In this document: positions 16,194 to 23,274 of the stretch, piece after piece
How positions within the stretch are numbered: the first letter of the stretch is position 1
Layout: the number at the start of each line of letters is the position of its first letter
NCBI GenBank assembly: GCA_030747075.1
Contig: JASLLL010000005.1
Location: forward strand, 48,216 to 112,215
DNA: 64,000 bases
Direction of reading: 5' to 3'
Origin: Gemmatimonadota bacterium
Lineage (GTDB): Bacteria; ARS69
Notes under the pieces: model-generated
Databases searched by the model: none
What the model was told of the DNA's origin: nothing
Seen by the model: only the letters and a program-made list of their open reading frames with translations
Translations under genes and position numbers: made by a program

Positions 16194-17653
16194 ACGATGC
16201 GGAAGGAATCGACGAGCGTGCAGCGACGGAACCGGGTGAAGTCCCGCGCAGTGGTCATGCCCTCTCCGGTCGGACTGGCGATGGTGAAGCTGGTATAGCC
16301 CTCTCCGCCTTCGCCCAGTCCCTTGTAGTGTGGACCGTTCTTCACGAAGATCGAGCAGTCGATGACCCGGGCCATGCGCGAAAGCTTCTCGATGTTCCGC
16401 GAATAGATGGAAGCGCTGTGGCGGTTGCCTCCTTCCACCTCCCGCGCGAAGTCGATGGCGGTGTCGACATCCCGAGCGCGGGTGATCCCCAGCACCGGCA
16501 TCATGAGTTCCGACCAGAGGAAGGGATGTCCGGCATCCACTTCAGCGACCAGAAGCCGCGTGTCGGTCGGGCCGTCGACTCCGGCCGCGTCCAGGATGAC
16601 GCCCGCGTCCCGGCCGATCAGTTCCCGGTTGGGAACGGATGCACACCCGTCGCCGCGGTCTTCCGCAAGGACGACTCGACGGACGGCATCCAGTTCTGTT
16701 CCGGTCAACTCGTAAGCACCCTCGGCGGACAGACGATCCATCAGATCCCGGGCGACGCGATCGACCACGATGACCTCTTTCTCGTCCGTGCAGATGATGT
16801 TGTTGTCCAGCGAGGCACCCCGGACAATCCCCCACGCCGCCAGATCCAGATCCGCCGTGGTATCCACCACCACGGGCGGATTGCCGGGTCCGGCGGTGAT
16901 GGCCCGTTTGCCCACACTCATCGCTTCCTTCACAACCCCCGCGCCGCCCGTCACGACGATGAGGCGAACCGTCTCGTCGCGCATCAGTGCCTGCGTTCCC
17001 TCGATGGACGGTTCCGCGAGAGTGGTGAAGACATTCGGAGGGCCGCCTTCGTTGCGGACGGCCTCTTCCAGAAGGCGCACCGTTCGGAGCGAAGTCTCCT
17101 TCGCGCCCGGATGCGGAGCGAATACCGCGGCGTTGCCCCCCGCCAGCATTCCGATGCCGTTGTTGATCACCGTCTCTGACGGATTCGTGGAGGGGGTGAC
17201 CGAAAGCACGACTCCGTACGGCGCACGCTCCTCCAGCGTGAGTCCGTGGTCTCCCGTCCGGGCCCACGGGGCGAGGTCTTCAATGCCGGGGGTCTTGCGG
17301 GCCACCAGGAGGTTCTTGATGACCTTGTCTTCCACACGCCCGAGGCCGGTCTCGCGAACGGCCAGCTCCGACAGCTCCGCCGCATGGGTCTCCGTGGTGT
17401 GGCGGATGGCCGCGATCCACTTCTCCCGATCCTCCAGCGTGGTTTCCGCCAGATCAAGGAAGGCGCGTCTCGCCGCTGCCACGGCCTCTTCTGTGGTCTC
17501 GAAAACGGCATGACCCGTCGTGGATGCTGCGGGCCGCGAGGGCTGCACAGGAGCGTTTGCGGAGGCTGTCTCCCCTCCGACGAGACCCTCGGCTTCCAGC
17601 CTCGCGAGAACCTCTCCCACGATGGAGTCGATCCGCCGCGTGTCCGTTGCCAC
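16190..17653 (-). CDS. pduP: CoA-acylating aldehyde dehydrogenase (PduP/EutE type), encapsulated
   Basis: Oxidises an aldehyde with NAD+ and CoA to acyl-CoA; this is the signature enzyme of metabolosomes. The 487 residues start with an amphipathic helix (RIDSIVGEVLARLEAEG, residues 7-23) and a Pro/Ala linker, the classical encapsulation peptide that docks cargo to the shell. Then follow VLSVTPSTNPSETVINNGI, the Rossmann part, the catalytic Cys in LDNNIICTDEKEV, and LWSELMMPVLGITRA. If the aldolase makes lactaldehyde, the product would be lactoyl-CoA; with other substrates, propionyl- or acetyl-CoA. Its stop overlaps the PduS-like start, and a BMC-P gene lies 17 bases upstream. Confidence 0.93.
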   Translation of the reverse strand: MATDTRRIDSIVGEVLARLEAEGLVGGETASANAPVQPSRPAASTTGHAVFETTEEAVAAARRAFLDLAETTLEDREKWIAAIRHTTETHAAELSELAVRETGLGRVEDKVIKNLLVARKTPGIEDLAPWARTGDHGLTLEERAPYGVVLSVTPSTNPSETVINNGIGMLAGGNAAVFAPHPGAKETSLRTVRLLEEAVRNEGGPPNVFTTLAEPSIEGTQALMRDETVRLIVVTGGAGVVKEAMSVGKRAITAGPGNPPVVVDTTADLDLAAWGIVRGASLDNNIICTDEKEVIVVDRVARDLMDRLSAEGAYELTGTELDAVRRVVLAEDRGDGCASVPNRELIGRDAGVILDAAGVDGPTDTRLLVAEVDAGHPFLWSELMMPVLGITRARDVDTAIDFAREVEGGNRHSASIYSRNIEKLSRMARVIDCSIFVKNGPHYKGLGEGGEGYTSFTIASPTGEGMTTARDFTRFRRCTLVDSFRIV

Positions 17654-17670
17654 CGCTCCCCCTCGTCGGG

Positions 17671-17979
17671 TCAGGCGCCGACCCCGGGCCGCGCCTTGTC
17701 GTAGACGACCTCTCCGTGAGTCTCCAGTGCATCCACAATGGCCATGATCACTGCGTCCACAGGAGCATCAAGAGTCTGCTCGGTCAGTCGGGCTGAACTT
17801 CCCGCGGCCGTCAGGACGATCTCTCCCGCTCCGGCCCCGACGGCATCCACCGCCACGACAAAGGCTCCCGTCGGCTTCATGTCAAGCCCGAGCCCCTCCA
17901 CGACCTGCAAGGTGAAGCCTGACAGACGGTCTTCTTTGCGAGTGGCCACCACGGTGCCCACAACTCTTCCCAGCGTCAT
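17671..17979 (-). CDS. Microcompartment vertex protein, BMC-P (EutN/CcmL family), copy 1
   Basis: EutN/CcmL-family pentamer protein of 102 residues: MTLGRVVGTVVATRKEDRLSG at the start, FVVAVDAVGAGAGEIVLTAA in the centre and AVIMAIVDALE at the end. This copy is the closest of the three to the generic pattern and sits next to the BMC-H genes. Its tail (THGEVVYDKARPGVGA) is slightly longer than in the other copies. It ends 17 bases before the dehydrogenase start and begins 27 bases after the second BMC-H, so it is part of the same transcription unit. Vertices need only twelve pentamers per shell, so low expression relative to BMC-H is expected. Confidence 0.93.
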   Translation of the reverse strand: MTLGRVVGTVVATRKEDRLSGFTLQVVEGLGLDMKPTGAFVVAVDAVGAGAGEIVLTAAGSSARLTEQTLDAPVDAVIMAIVDALETHGEVVYDKARPGVGA

Positions 17980-18006
17980 TCAGACCTCCGACCCCTGCCG
18001 CAAAGA

Positions 18007-18297
18007 CTAAGCCTGGACAGGTGCCTCCTGCCCGACCGGCAGGATGTTCTCCACATTGGCGTGCGGACGCGGGATCACATGGACGGTGACCAGCTCACCC
18101 ACCTTGTTGGCGGCGGCACTGCCGGCGTCGGTCGCGGCCTTCACGGCTGCCACATCCCCCCGCACCACGGCGGTCACATACCCGCCCCCAATCTTCTCGT
18201 ATCCCACAAGGGTGACATTCGCCGCCTTGACCATGGCGTCCGATGCCTCCACGAGAGCCACGAAACCGCGCGTTTCAATCAGCCCCAGAGCCTCCAT
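18007..18297 (-). CDS. Microcompartment hexameric shell protein, BMC-H, copy 2
   Basis: Single-domain BMC protein of 96 residues that would form the hexameric tiles of the facets. It reads [20 protein letters not shown] at the start, the canonical PduA/CcmK opening. [14 protein letters not shown]-like [20 protein letters not shown] follows with the pore loop, and [13 protein letters not shown] is the last helix. The ATG at 18297 is chosen over a GTG one codon upstream because GGGAGG stands seven bases before it. The C-terminal tail after [12 protein letters not shown] is short. It differs from the neighbouring BMC-H chiefly around the pore (GGG against GSG), so the two may have different permeability; this is inference. 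Confidence 0.95.
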   Translation of the reverse strand: MEALGLIETRGFVALVEASDAMVKAANVTLVGYEKIGGGYVTAVVRGDVAAVKAATDAGSAAANKVGELVTVHVIPRPHANVENILPVGQEAPVQA

Positions 18298-18366
18298 CAC
18301 AAAACCTCCCGGTGCGCGGGTTCGACATCCCGCACGGCGGACCCGCCCTTGGGGGCAGGCATTCGA

Positions 18367-18639
18367 CTACTTCAAGAGGATATCCTCAAGCGAGGAATGC
18401 GGACTCGGAATCACATGGCTGCTCACCAGTTCCCCGACCCGCTCCGCCGCCTCGACGCCCGCGGCCACGGCCGCCTTGACCGCGCCCACATCACCCCGGA
18501 CCAGTGTGGTCACGAGTCCGGATCCGACCTTCTCATACCTTGTGAGTGTCACGCGGGCCGCCTTCACCATGGCGTCCGAGGCCTCGATCAGCCCCACATA
18601 ACCGCGCGTCTCGATCAGCCCGAGGGCCTGACCTTCCAA
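18367..18639 (-). CDS. Microcompartment hexameric shell protein, BMC-H, copy 1 (TTG start)
   Basis: First gene of the microcompartment operon; 90 residues of BMC-H type with [40 protein letters not shown] and [13 protein letters not shown]. No ATG precedes the domain. A GTG at 18681 would add 14 residues unlike any BMC-H. The TTG at 18639 gives the family length, and its upstream GGAGGAAGGGGGG is one of the best ribosome binding sites in the region, so I use TTG. It shares most of its sequence with the second BMC-H 67 bases downstream, pointing to duplication. A strong ribosome binding site paired with a weak start codon may set shell-protein level. Confidence 0.93.
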   Translation of the reverse strand: MEGQALGLIETRGYVGLIEASDAMVKAARVTLTRYEKVGSGLVTTLVRGDVGAVKAAVAAGVEAAERVGELVSSHVIPSPHSSLEDILLK

Positions 18640-18729
18640 GGGTGCCCCCCTTCCTCCCGGGACTCCGCTCAAGGCGATCACCCGGAGAGACGCAGGAGAA
18701 TGGGTTCTCCTCGCGCCATGACCCTTCAG

Positions 18730-18758
18730 GGTTTAGCCGGATGAGGCGGGGTTGTCAA
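18730..18758 (-). promoter_or_regulatory. Probable sigma-70-type promoter of the microcompartment operon
   Basis: On the minus strand, a perfect TTGACA (18758-18753) is followed by a 17-base spacer and TAAACC (18735-18730), a weak -10 with three matches. Transcription would start near 18723, giving a leader of about 85 bases. The leader holds a seven-base-pair inverted repeat, AGGAGAA against TTCTCCT (18694-18700 and 18705-18711). A good -35 with a poor -10 suggests an activator may help; none can be named. Confidence 0.5.
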
Positions 18759-18759
18759 T

Positions 18760-19332
18760 CGAAGCCTTGGGTTCATTCCGGAGAGAAATCGGCTCGGGGA
18801 GGGCGCAACCTGCGAGATACGAAGGGTGGGAAGTTCGGCGGTCCCCCACTTTGATGCCGCGCGCGGCGGCACCCGGGAGCATACCCATGCGAGTCAGGCC
18901 GGGAGCCCGCGAATCGCGGACATCGCAGGGGACCACCATTTTCCGTTCCGACGCCTCCTTCGAAAGCGGGCGCCGTGGAGAGGGCGGAGTCCGGCCGATT
19001 TCGCGGCAGCCTGTCCGGGGCCCGGCGACCGCCGTCCCCCGCTCCACTCCAAAGCTGTCCACTCTCCAAGCACGGTTTGTGCCAGCTCGCGCCCGGAAAG
19101 CGTCAAGAGCCCCGCAGGGACCCCTCCCACCCGGAATCGCCTTTGCTGTGCCGAAGGCGCCCCGGCTCTCCGTGGGGAGATGTCCCGGTGCGGGGACCCA
19201 CTCCCGGCTCCGCAGGTACCCCGCAGGGCCGAAGTGCATCCCCTCGCACCATCCCATGGGACACCTGCCAGCGAGAGTTTTGAGACACGGGGACGAGAAT
19301 CCGAGGCGACCCGCAGGCGTGGCGGCGAGGGC
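18760..19332. other. Long intergenic region without a recognised gene
   Basis: About 570 bases between the microcompartment promoter and the SatD-like gene. Frames on both strands stay open here, but their translations are low-complexity Arg/Pro/Gly-rich and match nothing I recognise. I looked for RNase P RNA, tmRNA, SRP RNA, tRNA and riboswitch landmarks and found none. A 12-base palindrome GCCGCGCGCGGC lies at 18856-18867. It could be regulatory sequence or a decayed gene. Confidence 0.4.
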
Positions 19333-19950
19333 TCAAGAGAGGAGGCGGGAGCAGCCTTCCAGCACTTCGCAGTAGAGGCGGTAGTTTGCGGCAAGAAGCC
19401 GCTTGCTCACATTCTGATACGCGATCCCGAGATCGGTTCCGATCTCCATCAGCGTGCCACCGCTTCGGCGATGGTGGATGGCCTGCCACTGAGCCGCGGT
19501 CCAGCCCGTCTCCAGAAAGTCCATGGTCCTGAAGAGCGCATCCAGTCCGGCATTGATGCGCGGATCCGGCGTCAGACCCCGTGTCCCCGGGCGCTTCGAC
19601 TGATCGAGAGAGCGAAAGGCGGCACCCGCCAGCCCGGAAGCTTCCACTCCGCCGCCAATGCCCAGCCCCGCAGTGATTCCGAGCGGGACGGCGGCCGGGT
19701 CCTGCCGAAGACTGGTCCGCAGAGCATGCAGGAGCGGGAGCGCCGCGGCGACATCTTCGACATCCATCTGCCCGGCAAGCCCGTCCTCGGACGCGGGCAG
19801 CCAGCGAGCTCCCGCGCCGGGAGACGCCAGCATTCGCCGGGCCGCATCCTGCACGGGGGCGAGATCGTCCGGCACACTTTGGAGCGCGCCCCCGAGCGGG
19901 CGGACTTCCAGAAGAATCACGACGCCGGTCGACTCAAAGTCCACAGCCAT
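19333..19950 (-). CDS. SatD-like protein with C-terminal helix-turn-helix (tentative)
   Basis: A 205-residue protein. The N-terminal half has a beta-alpha pattern with GITAGLGIGGGVEASGLAGAA and SLDQSKRP near residues 92-120, which resembles the RxGIGxG...A...AR layout of the SatD family. The C-terminal 55 residues (WTAAQWQAIHHRRSGGT, IGTDLGIAYQNVSKRLLAAN) look like a sigma-region-4 or LuxR-like helix-turn-helix. SatD proteins are poorly understood; most have been linked to stress responses. It is transcribed away from the GH13 glycosidase, with overlapping divergent promoters between them, so it might regulate that gene. The family call is from pattern memory only and the function is inferred. 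Confidence 0.45.
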   Translation of the reverse strand: MAVDFESTGVVILLEVRPLGGALQSVPDDLAPVQDAARRMLASPGAGARWLPASEDGLAGQMDVEDVAAALPLLHALRTSLRQDPAAVPLGITAGLGIGGGVEASGLAGAAFRSLDQSKRPGTRGLTPDPRINAGLDALFRTMDFLETGWTAAQWQAIHHRRSGGTLMEIGTDLGIAYQNVSKRLLAANYRLYCEVLEGCSRLLS

Positions 19951-19964
19951 ACCCCCCGCTTTCG

Positions 19965-19992
19965 ACTATCACCTATGGAGGGCGATTGTCAA
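19965..19992 (-). promoter_or_regulatory. Probable promoter of the SatD-like gene
   Basis: TTGACA on the minus strand (19992-19987), a 16-base spacer and GATAGT (19970-19965). The expected start is about eight bases before the ATG at 19950, so the leader is very short. Its -35 box overlaps the -35 box of the opposing glycosidase promoter. Confidence 0.5.
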
Positions 19993-20014
19993 TCAGGACC
20001 GCGCCGCCTATCCT
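19986..20014 (+). promoter_or_regulatory. Probable promoter of the GH13 glycosidase
   Basis: TTGTCA at 19986-19991, a 17-base spacer and TATCCT at 20009-20014. The start would lie near 20021, leaving about 26 bases of leader that include GAGGAG just ahead of the ATG. It overlaps the divergent promoter at the -35 box. Confidence 0.55.
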
Positions 20015-20046
20015 CCCGGACTCCATCCGCACTCGAGGAGAACCCC

Positions 20047-21552
20047 ATGGCCGGCCCGATCCGAAGCACCCCGAACCCCCTCCTGCTGGAGATCAACACC
20101 CGCGTCTTCCTTGGGGAACTCTCCCGGGACGCGGGCCGCCCGCTGACGCTGGGACAGATCCCGGCCGCCGAGCTGGATCGAATCGCCGCGGACGGCTTCC
20201 AGGGTGTCTGGCTCATGGGCATCTGGACGACCGGGCCTCGCGCACGCGAGATTGCGCTTTCGCACCAAGGACTCCGCGGCGAATACGACCGCGCGCTCCC
20301 CGGATGGACCGACTCCGATGTTCCCGGCTCGCCTTACGCCATCGCGCGCCACGAAGCGGACCCGACTCTCGGTGGCCGGGAGGAACTCGCGCAGCTTCGC
20401 GAGAGACTTGCGCGGCGTGGTCTGGGTCTCGTGCTCGACTTTGTTCCGAACCATGTCGGCATCGACCATCCCTGGCTCGACGAAGCACCGCAACTGCTCG
20501 TGCGCGGGAGCGAACACCACCTTGCCGATGAGCCCGGAAACTGGTTTCGCCACGCCTCCGACAGCGCGCCGGCCATCGTCCTTGCACACGGACGCGATCC
20601 TCACTTTCCCGGCTGGTCGGACACCTGCCAGATCGACTTCCGAAACGCGGAAGCAAGGCAGCGAATGACCGCCGTCATGCGCGACGCGGCGGCGCAGTGC
20701 GACGGCCTCCGCTGCGACATGGCCATGCTTCCGCTGGAGGATGTCTTTCTGTCGACATGGGGAGACACCGACTCCCGGGACCCCGGCGACTTCTGGGCCG
20801 AGGCGATCCCGGCCGTCCGGCGCGACCACCCTGAACTCGTCCTGATTGCGGAGGCGTACTGGGGGATGGAGGACCGTCTCCACGAGGCCGGCTTCGACTT
20901 CGCCTACGACAAGAGCCTCCTCGATCTCCTGGCGGCCGGGAATCCCCCCGCCTTGCGGGCACACCTTTCCGCTCCCCGGTCGTCTCACGCTCACCGCGTA
21001 CACTTTCTCGAAAACCACGATGAAGCGCGCGCCGCGGCTGTCTTCGAACCTCCGCGCCAGGATGCCGCCACGGTCTTCGCATGGACGCTTCCGGGCGCGC
21101 GCCTTGTCCACGAAGGGCAGGCGGACGGCCGGACGATTCGCGTTCCGGTTCAGCTTTCCGGAAGAGCACACGAGATCGTCCGCGAGGATCGCGCGGAGTT
21201 TCATCGCCGCGTTTTCGCCCTTCTCCGCGACCCGTCGTTCCACAAGGGCACATGGACCCCGGTGGATGCCGGCGACTGCCGTACGGTCTTCGGAAATCGG
21301 TGGACGCTGGACGACCGAGTGGTCCTTGTCGTGGTGAATCTCTCGGAGGAGCCGTGCACGCCGGAACTGGAGATCGCGCCGGGTTGGCCTCCTCCTCCCG
21401 CTTCCGGACACGACCTGTGGAACGCCCGCGAGTGCCCTGCCGAAGAGGCCCCGGAAGGATGCCTTCGACCCGAACTGGGGCCGTGGGAGTTCCGCGTGCT
21501 CGCGTTCGCCGGGAGTCAGCCCGCGATCCGCTCCGCCAGCGCCCGCGCCTGA
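20047..21552 (+). CDS. GH13 alpha-amylase-family glycosidase
   Basis: Alpha-glucan-active enzyme of 501 residues with a (beta/alpha)8 barrel. All four GH13 regions are visible: LVLDFVPNHVG (I), GLRCDMAML (II, nucleophile Asp224), LIAEAYWG (III, acid/base Glu269) and FLENHDEAR (IV, Asp325). It starts with LLEINTRVFL, as in cytoplasmic trehalose- and maltodextrin-related members, and has no signal peptide, so it should act in the cytosol on glycogen- or trehalose-like material. The C-terminal beta domain is short. GAGGAG precedes the ATG. The frame is open far upstream, but that part is not protein-like. The 3' end overlaps the convergent pgi gene by 37 bases. Substrate is unknown. Confidence 0.88.
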   Translation: MAGPIRSTPNPLLLEINTRVFLGELSRDAGRPLTLGQIPAAELDRIAADGFQGVWLMGIWTTGPRAREIALSHQGLRGEYDRALPGWTDSDVPGSPYAIARHEADPTLGGREELAQLRERLARRGLGLVLDFVPNHVGIDHPWLDEAPQLLVRGSEHHLADEPGNWFRHASDSAPAIVLAHGRDPHFPGWSDTCQIDFRNAEARQRMTAVMRDAAAQCDGLRCDMAMLPLEDVFLSTWGDTDSRDPGDFWAEAIPAVRRDHPELVLIAEAYWGMEDRLHEAGFDFAYDKSLLDLLAAGNPPALRAHLSAPRSSHAHRVHFLENHDEARAAAVFEPPRQDAATVFAWTLPGARLVHEGQADGRTIRVPVQLSGRAHEIVREDRAEFHRRVFALLRDPSFHKGTWTPVDAGDCRTVFGNRWTLDDRVVLVVVNLSEEPCTPELEIAPGWPPPPASGHDLWNARECPAEEAPEGCLRPELGPWEFRVLAFAGSQPAIRSASARA

Positions 21553-23120
21553 TCCGCCACGCAACCTGATCCCGCGCTGCGCACGGCCCGCCGCCCTGCC
21601 GCGCGAAGCGCCGACAGATCGCCGGACGCCTGTGCCGCCAGGAGATCTCCGAACCCCCAGGACTTCTCCGGGATCGGGAGGTTGTCTTCCTCCGCGAGAA
21701 ACTGCACGACCACCGTCGAGTCCGGGCCGCCCTTGTGCAACTGCCCGGTGGAGTGAAGAAAGCGCGGGCCGAACCCGAGCGTCGTGGCAACGCCCCATCG
21801 GGCGGAGATGGCTGCGCGCAGTTCCGCCATGGCCCGCTCCACCGGTTCGACGGGATCTCCGAAGACGGTCAGCGCGACCGCATCGCCCCGGGTCAGCGTG
21901 GCCAGCACATCCATCGCGTCCGACTCCTCCACCGACGGCGGAGACTCTCCCGACTCAATGACCCGAAGGATCTCGCCCGTCGCGCGTTTGGTAGCCTGTA
22001 CATCCGGTTGATCGAACGGGTGGACTCCCAGCACGAAACCCGCCACCGCGGTCGCAAACTCCCAGCGGAACATCTCGCCTCCGATGTCGCACGCGCCCGC
22101 CAGGGGAATGCGGAAGACTGTCTCTCCCTCGGCAAGCGGCGCCTCTTCTCCCGGCGCGACGAGTTCCACCACCATGCGATCCTCTCCGGTCGCAACGGAT
22201 TCCGGGGGCTCGCCCGTCACCGGCAGGATGCCGCGCCCGTCCTTCCCCGTGCTCTCCGCGACCAGTTGTTCGATCCACGCACCCAACGACTCCAGCGCCC
22301 GCGGAAATCGCAGCGTGAGCTTGTCCCGCCCGGCGAGTGCGGCCCCGCCCATCACCGCGCCCAGGAGCGCTCCCGGGTTCTCCGCTGCCGGGATCTCCTT
22401 CCTGCACGCCGCCGCCATGGCACACGCCCCCGAGAGAAGCGCCCGCGGATCCTGCCCCAGCACCGCCCACGGCACGAGGCCGAAGAGGGTCATGGCGCTG
22501 TACCGCCCCCCCACATCGGGCGGGTTCGTGAGCACATGCGCGAAGCCTTCCTCACGCGCCCTGTTCTCCAGCGGGGATCCCGAATCGGTGATCGCGGTGA
22601 AGTGACCGGCCCACCCGCCCCCCACGGCCTCGGCCATCGATTGCCGAAAGCGCGCAAGCAGCGTCGCCACTTCGATCGTCGATCCCGACTTGCTCGCCAC
22701 CAGCACATGCGTTCGCGCGAAGTCCAGCTCCGACTCCACGCGCCGGATCCGGTTCGGCGAGGACGAGTCCAGCACGATGAGCCGCGCCCCCTCACCCACG
22801 CGCCCGGCCGCATTCGCAAAGACCTCCGCCGCCAGCGAAGACCCGCCCATGCCGAGGAGAACCACATCGCGGCAGTGGCCCCGCGCCAGCGTGTCGCGAA
22901 CGGCAGCCACCTCGTTCAGGCGTTCCGCCATGGGCCCCATGGTGTCCAGCCACCCAAGCCGGTTGGAGATCTCGGTGGGGTCGTCACTCCAGAGGGTGGC
23001 GTCCCGGCTCCAGAGCCGGGAGACCGCGTCCGCCCGTTCCACCGAGCGCAGTGCGTCTCCGATCGCTCGCTCCAGACTCTCCGGTGCGTGGAGACCCGGC
23101 ACCCATCCAATGCTCGACAT
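21516..23120 (-). CDS. pgi: Glucose-6-phosphate isomerase (PGI domain as in Tal-PGI proteins)
   Basis: Interconverts glucose-6- and fructose-6-phosphate. The 534 residues form two SIS domains. GMGGSSLAAEVF and ASKSGSTIEVATLL lie in the first, and DVGGRYSAMTLFGLVPW, LVAESTGKDGRGILPV, GVHPFDQPDVQATK and RFLHSTGQLHKGGPDS in the second. This sequence style is that of the PGI half of bifunctional transaldolase-PGI proteins rather than of classic E. coli Pgi. The transaldolase part is absent and no separate tal gene lies nearby. The ATG at 23120 is preceded by AGGAGG. An inverted repeat stands just upstream and may be an operator. Next to a glucan hydrolase, a role in sugar-phosphate metabolism is natural. 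Confidence 0.87.
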   Translation of the reverse strand: MSSIGWVPGLHAPESLERAIGDALRSVERADAVSRLWSRDATLWSDDPTEISNRLGWLDTMGPMAERLNEVAAVRDTLARGHCRDVVLLGMGGSSLAAEVFANAAGRVGEGARLIVLDSSSPNRIRRVESELDFARTHVLVASKSGSTIEVATLLARFRQSMAEAVGGGWAGHFTAITDSGSPLENRAREEGFAHVLTNPPDVGGRYSAMTLFGLVPWAVLGQDPRALLSGACAMAAACRKEIPAAENPGALLGAVMGGAALAGRDKLTLRFPRALESLGAWIEQLVAESTGKDGRGILPVTGEPPESVATGEDRMVVELVAPGEEAPLAEGETVFRIPLAGACDIGGEMFRWEFATAVAGFVLGVHPFDQPDVQATKRATGEILRVIESGESPPSVEESDAMDVLATLTRGDAVALTVFGDPVEPVERAMAELRAAISARWGVATTLGFGPRFLHSTGQLHKGGPDSTVVVQFLAEEDNLPIPEKSWGFGDLLAAQASGDLSALRAAGRRAVRSAGSGCVADQARALAERIAG

Positions 23121-23130
23121 TCTCCCTCCT

Positions 23131-23155
23131 CATGACAGACGAACATCCTGTCATG
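23131..23155. repeat. Inverted repeat between pgi and yceI
   Basis: CATGACAG (23131-23138) and CTGTCATG (23148-23155) form a perfect eight-base dyad with nine bases between, starting ten bases before the pgi ATG. It could be a repressor operator covering the pgi ribosome binding region, or an mRNA hairpin. Confidence 0.5.
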
Positions 23156-23180
23156 TTCCGCCGCGTCGGCGCAACCGTGC

Positions 23181-23210
23181 TTGACCCGGTCCGGCCCGCT
23201 GCACCATCCT
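23181..23210 (+). promoter_or_regulatory. Possible promoter of the YceI gene
   Basis: TTGACC at 23181-23186, an 18-base spacer and CATCCT at 23205-23210. The -35 is good and the -10 weak. It lies about 65 bases ahead of the YceI ATG and no better candidate is visible. Confidence 0.35.
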
Positions 23211-23274
23211 TGCACCACTGATGTTCCTTGTGAGCGGGAGCGTCACCCTCCCCTGAGTGAAAGGACCCTTCTTC

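Noticed and set aside
18856-18867. GCCGCGCGCGGC palindrome as an operator
   Set aside because: A 12-base GC-only palindrome is likely by chance in this base composition and has no second copy nearby.
18826-20046. Upstream extension of the GH13 frame to 18826, giving a 908-residue protein
   Set aside because: The extra 407 residues are low-complexity and cross the SatD-like gene and divergent promoters; GAGGAG and the domain start point to 20047.
20008-21798. 596-residue antisense frame across the GH13 gene
   Set aside because: The GH13 frame has all catalytic motifs; the antisense product matches nothing.
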